Of a stretch of DNA of 64,000 bases, positions 58,913-64,000 are shown in pieces (position 1 is the stretch's first letter; every line of letters begins with the position of its first letter). Made by a program: the position numbers and the translations under genes. This stretch comes from Absidia repens (taxonomy: Eukaryota; Mucoromycota; Mucoromycetes; Mucorales; Cunninghamellaceae). Below the pieces are notes generated by a model. It made no database searches and was not told where the DNA came from. It was given only the letters and a program-made list of their open reading frames with translations. Location: positions 248,001 to 312,000 of the forward strand of contig MCGE01000035.1 in the NCBI GenBank assembly GCA_002105175.1, written 5' to 3'.

Positions 58913-59455
58913 GTCAATCTGTTGATAATATGGGGTTTGTCATTTTCCCATCCAAACTGAAAAATTCCAAGTCGACCATCCTTTTGTGGCTATTATCTAC
59001 TTTGTAAATTTTGTCGCCAATTTACATGTTCGTGTAAAAATGCCAACTAGTAGGTTCCATAGCCATGATCCGACCAAGTATCATATAACCTTGTTCTATG
59101 AAACTGTCCTTAATTATAATTTTTAGAAAATAATTGTATTGATCGTTGTTGTCGTTGCTGTTTATATTATCGGATACAGTCAGAAGTAGGGTTACGTTGC
59201 AATAGGTGTACTCGATAAATAAATCATCAACGGGAGGGTCAATCTTTACATCCTCGACCATACTCCTTGATAAGTATAGGTTTCACCAATTAGAAGTTGA
59301 ATAATCATAACAAATAGAAACAATAGCGCGTCAAATAGTACGGTAAAAGGAGGTAAAGAAGTAGATGTCAATTTTTTTTTAATTGCTAATGTCACAAAGC
59401 TTGTTTATACTAGTAGTGATCGGCGATACAATGAAGGTGGTACGGGCGGTATCTG

Positions 59456-59572
59456 AAAAATCCTCTGAAATTCCTCTGAAAACCCTCTGAAAACCCTCTG
59501 AAAACCCTCTGAAAACCCTCTGAAAACCCTCTGAAAACCCTCTGAAAACCCTCTGAAAATCCTCTGAAATGG
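59456..59572 (+). repeat. minisatellite of 11-bp CCCTCTGAAAA units
   Basis: About nine tandem copies (TGAAAACCCTC) inside the right inverted repeat of R1. The left arm has only two or three related CAGAGG units, so this arm has expanded. Confidence 0.85.
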
Positions 59573-59844
59573 AGTAATCTCCAAAAGTAATTGCCCAATG
59601 CCTCTATTTTCCATGCATTAGGAATATTTTTTCTATATTCAGTCTCAGTATTCTTTTAGATAGAGCGCAGGGCACTGTACATTACAACATAGCACGTAAT
59701 GCCGTTGAGAAAAATGTGATTTTGTCGGTGGAAAATGTATTTTCCAAGGCGACCTGAATGAGCATCCCAGGATATTGAGGCAATATATCCATGCTTATTT
59801 TTGACTCTCCCAGACAAATAACCTTCCCCCTTGTCGTATTTTTC

Positions 59845-60105
59845 ATTTGCCATCATCCACACATATCATTTATCCGGTTCTCCCAACCCCACAATTGTAC
59901 CTTGCCCCTGACCAACGTATCCCTGCACTGGCCATGTTTCACTTGGTCTACAATCAACATCAATAATTAATCATCCATCTATTCCACAATGCATTATTTT
60001 ATTCCCTAATATTGAACTCTGCCAATAATCCATTATCATCTACCATAACCTATCATCATGGAAATTTATCATTCCAACATCCGATCCCAACATTTTTGTT
60101 ATAAA
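59845..60105 (+). repeat. dispersed repeat S, copy 2
   Basis: Counterpart of 31840-32100 (CACAATTGTACC, TTTCACTTGGTCTACAATC, CATTATCATCTACC). In both places it lies within 0.3 kb of an R1 end, so S and R1 may have moved or been duplicated together. Confidence 0.55.
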
Positions 60106-60399
60106 AGCCTGTCATCATCTTGTTGGTTATAAACCACATCAGTTATATCACTTATTTTGATACAACATCTTTTACTCTATTTTTCTACCAATTCTACAAT
60201 ATGACCATAGTATTTAATTCGTATCTTATTACACACTCGTCCCCGAAAAAGATGGATTATTCAATATCACATAGCACTGATAGTAGAGGTGAAGTACGAA
60301 ACCTAAGACCAATGAGATTTCAAATGCCGGTCGACTTTTTTTTCCACTTCGTCGCACCTTCCTTTTTTTTTTTCTTCATCATGATGGCCTCCTTGAAAT

Positions 60400-60600
60400 C
60401 GTAATGAGCTTTGGTGGATGCTGCTTAGTGTCAAGACTAGTTTAGAAGGGTTTCCAGATCAGGGATGACAAGATGCATGGGGAAACCCTTTCATTTGGAT
60501 CTAAGATTTAGGACCACCATTAGATGTCGTCATTAGCTTAGTTTAGTGCTAGTTTGTCCATAGTTTGTATCTACAATTGAATAAAATTTGTACCTTTTGC
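60400..60600 (+). repeat. D-repeat, copy 13
   Basis: Plus-strand copy (GGGGAAACCCTTTCATT, CATTAGCTTAGTTTAGTGC, GAATAAAATTTG). The palindromic core is missing. It is not downstream of any surviving plus-strand gene. Confidence 0.5.
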
Positions 60601-61566
60601 TACACTTCTATAAAACTGTCCTATTAGTTTCATGTGTTATATAAGTGAAGATTCCCTTTCTACTATCATCTGCCTTTTTGTTTGGTGTTGACTGTTGTTG
60701 TGCTTTCAACGAAAGGTAGTCCCTTTCATCTCTCTCACGCCTTGTATTGTACTATATCTTATATTAGCCATTCTTTTACAACTGTTTTTTTTTTTTGGAT
60801 TAATGTTGACCATGCTTCGAATCTCACATTAGTCTCCAATAGATCCGTTCATTCAATTCCTTGTTTCAATGAACCTCTCATTTTTACTGGTAGTATCTAT
60901 CAATATGCTTCAATAAAGTGTGCCTTTTTATTAACCATGCTCTGACCTATCGAATAATAAACAAAGTGACTACCATAGCTGTTTTATGAGTATACTGACA
61001 AGCGCTTGCTATGACTACTTCCCGCCGTGCCTTAGAAATGAGTTGGCAGTCTTTGGAGACTTGACAATTAAAAAAATAGCCATGTTCCAGATTGACATAG
61101 AATTGAAACCATTTTCAACTTGTATCCATACACCTGTTTACTCCGAGGTCTAGCTTATCTATGATTTACCGACTGGTTGACAGTTTCTAGGTCACTTTAT
61201 ATACAACGTTGCTCATATTCATTAAGCTCCTTCTCTCCCCGCTCTGCCCATTCATATCAATTCATCTAGACCGTAGACTAGACATAGTATATACACCCTC
61301 CTCTTTATTTTATTTTTATTTTTATTTTTTTGCATGTGGTATAATAAAATAAAACTAAAAACTTGATGTCCCTCCCCCCCCGAAGCTGAAGCCCACTTGA
61401 ATACTAAAGGACACACTTATGAAGAAATGCATATGGGTGGCTCATTTTTATCAAAAACACCAAAATGACTCCTATATAGAGTAAAAATTCCATCGTTTTT
61501 TCTTTATTTTTATTCAAAGATACATATATAATAAATCTACAATCCCAGCCATCGATTTTCCGTTTT
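60601..61566. other. intergenic, no gene recognised
   Basis: 3' flank of H9. AT-rich, with a TTTTATT repeat near 61310 and a C run near 61372. No supported gene. Confidence 0.45.
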
Positions 61567-63959
61567 TCAATAGATATCAAACCCATTGTTTTTCTCGTCA
61601 AACACACGGTGTTCCCACTTTTGCAACTTGGCCTTGGGATGGTACCGATATTCACGTTCAAACTTGAGGATCCATTTATTTTTCGCCATGCAGCCAATCA
61701 AATAAATACAATGCGTCAAGTTCTCACCAGTGTAATCCCCAATACAAATCATGTCAGGCGAGTCGGTGGTGAGATCGAGTTGAATCAGTCGGCGTAACAG
61801 GGCCTCGTCCTTTGCATTGCGTCCTAACGAAAGGAGATTTCGGTAGTTGGCATGGTAATAATATTCCTTTGGCTTGATGGTCAGTTTATATGGCTTCCTT
61901 TTGTTATTGTTGCTGTCGCTGTTGTCGAGTGCTGTGAGTTGAATGGTATCCTCGCGAGTCAAATCAAAATTATAGTTATAGTTAAATTTATACATAGAGT
62001 TATTATCGATTAAGAGGGGATACTTGTCGCGCGTTGGCCAGTCGATGGTGGAGGAAGCAAACGTGGGTAACGTCGCACTGACATGATCGGTGAAGGAGGA
62101 CAAGAATAAAAGCTGCAACCGATGCTTGATGTTTGTCCAGTGGTAGAGTTGCAATTTGACGGAAATCATATCCGAGATCTGCCATTCGCTGACTTGGTTT
62201 TTACTTGTTAGCTTGTGTTTATAATCCGACAGGGGCAAAATAGCAAACATACGATCTTCGTTCCGGCTGGCCTTGGATCGCAACATGTTTTCCAAAAAGG
62301 TTTGATGATTGAGCTGTTGTTGGACAGTAGCATGGAACGATTGAAACACCGCACAGGGTTCCCGTTTGCGTTTACTACCCACGGTCGGTGGCGTCATCGA
62401 GTCTTGTGTAGGTGCACGGAACAAGGACACAGAAGATCCGGAAAAAAATTGAGGAGAATCACCACTAAAATCAAATTCAAAAAACTTGTCATGGCGATGG
62501 GGCCCAGCATCGGATCCAAAACTTGCTTGACTCAATTGGACAAACCAGTACTTCATTTTCTTGCTTTTCTTCTTTCTGGCAATGTGATATTCACTGATCA
62601 CCCACACACGTGTCGACCAATCTTGAATTAAGTCCGATAAGAAATCCATCGATTGCCGGATACTGGCACTGCGTTCGGGAATCACCAGCCTCCATTTGGT
62701 AGCCTCCAAGTCCTTTTGTCGTTGTTCTTGATACTTGGCATGTTCATGCTTGTCCTCCTCGGCCGCCTCCATCTCACCAGCACCAAAGAGCGTTAACGGA
62801 CATGTATCCACCTTATCACATTTATGCAATTTGCCGATATCCTGGTCGTCGAGAGGATGTGTCCTTTTGCCCTTGCCAATGCCAATCTTTTTGAGGATTT
62901 TCTTGTACAGTTTCCGGCTATGGTGATGCTTGACCCTTTTTTGGGATACCAAATTCGTTTCATAGATATGATCCAGAGTAAGGTCCGCATCGTAATGTTC
63001 GTCATGTTCCTTGCAATTGGTAAACCCATCAGCAAAATGTTCCGTATAATTTGTCAATAGATATCGTAATTTTTCGTCTTTGGGGACACAGTGATCATTG
63101 AGAAACGCAGCATCACATTCCTCCAGCAGATTGGTATTGCCATGGATCAAGTGATAAATGTAAGTGCTGTATTTCATGGACCCTTGAATGATTTCGGCAT
63201 TTTTCTTGTTCACTTTTTCCAAATAGCGTAGATGGAAATCAGGCACGGCCACAATGTAATTGGCACGTTCATAGATATTGGTCATTTGATAAATGGTGGC
63301 CTTGCGTTTTTCATAGTCGCCTTGGTTCACACAGATGGCATCCACCCAGACATAGTCCATATGCTTCAAATCCACTTCCTCCGTCATGGTACGACAAAGT
63401 TGGAAAAGAGAATCCAATCCAAACGATGTGATCGACGCCAAGTACCCCAGTTGCGTATCCACCGTGGTTTCATGTAATTCACCCCAACGGTACGACACCG
63501 CCACAAATTTCAAATCGCCAGAGCCCATCAATGGTGTTTCAATACAATGCACGACGTTTTCATAGGCAGCCTTTTTGATATCGATCAGTACCACCTGGAA
63601 TGGTTTTTCTTCTGGGGCTTGACCTATTGATGATATTGTCGAGAGACGTCTTATTAGTAAAAGATTTTTAGTTTTTATAAAATAGTTCGGACAAGAGTGA
63701 CATACCATTAGCTATGGGAACAGCACCGTCTTCATTTGTCGTATTGGCCTGAGACAATTTTTCTTCGGTGGGTTCATCTATTTTGTAAAAAAAAAAAAAA
63801 AAAAAGGTGTTGAAAGATGTCTTGTTAGTAAGGCGTTCAGATGTTTTTTTTTTTTTTATATAGATAATTTGGGCAATGATGAACATACCTTTACCAATAA
63901 CATCTGCAGAGTCTTTTTAATCATAATGACCTGAGGTGGGTTTTCTTCAGTGGGTTGAT
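61567..63959 (-). CDS. HET-domain protein H9 (5' end beyond the window)
   Basis: Main exon 63623-61567 encodes 686 residues; upstream exon 63777-63706 (72 nt) joins it in phase 1, and a related exon 63959-63889 (71 nt) lies further 5'. HET motifs: FVAVSYRWGELHE, YVWVDAICVNQ and EKRKATIYQMTNIY. The linker is longer than in H1-H5, basic (RKLYKKILKKIGIGKGKR) and then acidic/Gln-rich with CDKVDTC. The C-terminal half has QDWSTRVWVISEYHIARKK, a unique Ser/Pro-rich insert, RSKASRNEDRMFA and the GFDIY end. Neither internal intron of the other subfamilies is present. The two small exons are tandem duplicates; the outer one has a one-base length difference that would break frame if included. The gene start is not in the window. 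Confidence 0.8.
63706..63777 (-). other. H9 duplicated cassette exon, in-frame copy
   Basis: 72 nt, acceptor ACAAAATAG, donor GTATGT, encodes E-P-T-E-E-K-L-S-Q-A-N-T... Phase 1 at both ends. Confidence 0.65.
63889..63959 (-). other. H9 duplicated cassette exon, 71-nt copy
   Basis: Acceptor AAATTAG, donor GTATGT, encodes Q-P-T-E-E-N-P-P-Q-V... At 71 nt it is not frame-neutral, unlike the 72-nt duplicate. Since flanking introns are phase 1, skipping it would keep the rest in frame. Confidence 0.5.
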
Positions 63960-63968
63960 CTAATTTAC

Positions 63969-63970
<2 letters not shown>

Positions 63971-64000
<30 letters not shown>
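63971..64000 (+). repeat. poly-A tract at the window edge
   Basis: At least 30 A, running off the end. On the minus strand it is the T-rich part of an H9 intron upstream of the 71-nt exon; its true length is unknown. Confidence 0.6.

Larger units (their letters stand above)
58405..59584 (+). mobile_element. TIR element R1, copy B (both ends present)
   Basis: About 1.18 kb bounded by long inverted repeats: left TTGGAGGATTGCTCCATTAC, right (reverse complement) TTGGAGATTACTCCATTTCA. Similarity of the two arms continues for about 160 bp through CAGAGG-type motifs, TACCGTCCGTACCACCTTC, TGTATCGCCGATCACTAC and AAACAAGCTTTGTGACATT. The interior contains a Gly-rich open segment 58740-58912 (VGGDGAKFDTEGGGGGTDG...PDNWYCSG) ending at GTGAGT, and a minus-strand frame. 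No transposase motif is seen, so it is probably non-autonomous. Flanking target duplication could not be fixed by eye. Confidence 0.65.

Noticed and set aside
59456..59572. CRISPR-like array
   Set aside because: Units are contiguous 11-bp repeats with no spacers, and the genome is eukaryotic.
59405..59614. Minus-strand frame of repeated RGFSEGFQRVF units
   Set aside because: It is a translation of the 11-bp minisatellite in the R1 arm. All three frames stay open only because the unit lacks stops.

Overview
The window looks like nuclear DNA of a filamentous fungus, most likely a Mucoromycota/Mucorales species. This is inferred from its AT-richness, many short introns (about 60-125 nt) with GTAAG/GTATG donors, DIRS-type and LINE-type retroelements, long A/T homopolymers, and a style of old yellow enzyme gene I associate with Mucorales. 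There are no operons, rRNA or CRISPR arrays, and I recognised no tRNA. Coordinates of spliced genes were worked out by hand from splice signals, reading frame and comparison between paralogs.

The dominant content is one family of HET-domain (heterokaryon-incompatibility type) genes: nine copies or remnants, here called H1-H9. H1 (2151-4340, +) and H2 (5798-7994, +) lie in a direct tandem duplication of about 3.65 kb. H3 (9504-11805, -) and H5 (21782-24063, -) form a second subfamily. H4 (18639-20852, +) is an H1-like copy with a nonsense codon. H6 (40167-43524, +) and H7 (51625-54916, +) are longer six-exon genes inside a segmental duplication of several kb; H7 has a frameshift. H8 (55884-56584, -) is a 5'-truncated, frameshifted remnant. 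H9 (61567 to beyond 63959, -) runs to the right edge. All share an N-terminal HET domain, an unnamed C-terminal half, and a terminal G-F-x-I-Y/F. Every N-terminal intron is phase 1, so short 5' exons behave like exchangeable cassettes.

The middle (25.3-38.4 kb) holds three old yellow enzyme-type NADH:flavin oxidoreductase genes on the minus strand. OYE-1 carries a frameshift; OYE-2 and OYE-3 are intact. Each is preceded by a decayed copy of the same unidentified multi-exon gene (gene X). Two paralogous small secreted low-complexity proteins (33525-34070, + and 56998-57408, -) share a signal peptide and propeptide-like start.

Mobile DNA is abundant. There is a nearly complete DIRS-like element (43547-47698) with inverted terminal repeats and an internal complementary region, inserted 22 bp after the H6 stop codon; a DIRS fragment (14079-14822); a 5'-truncated LINE whose junction interrupts an unidentified host gene (14989-16517); a short LINE tail with a 9-bp target duplication (50259-50673); and an element family with long terminal inverted repeats rich in CAGAG motifs (58405-59584, with copies near 17.6-18.3 and 32.3-32.9 kb). 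A dispersed repeat of about 200 bp recurs at least 13 times, usually downstream of the HET and OYE genes and in the same orientation.

Overall this is a rapidly turning-over accessory region. HET-domain genes duplicate, gain or lose introns and decay beside retroelements and duplicated redox and secreted-protein genes. A role in self/non-self recognition or cell death is inferred from the HET family only; nothing in the sequence proves it.
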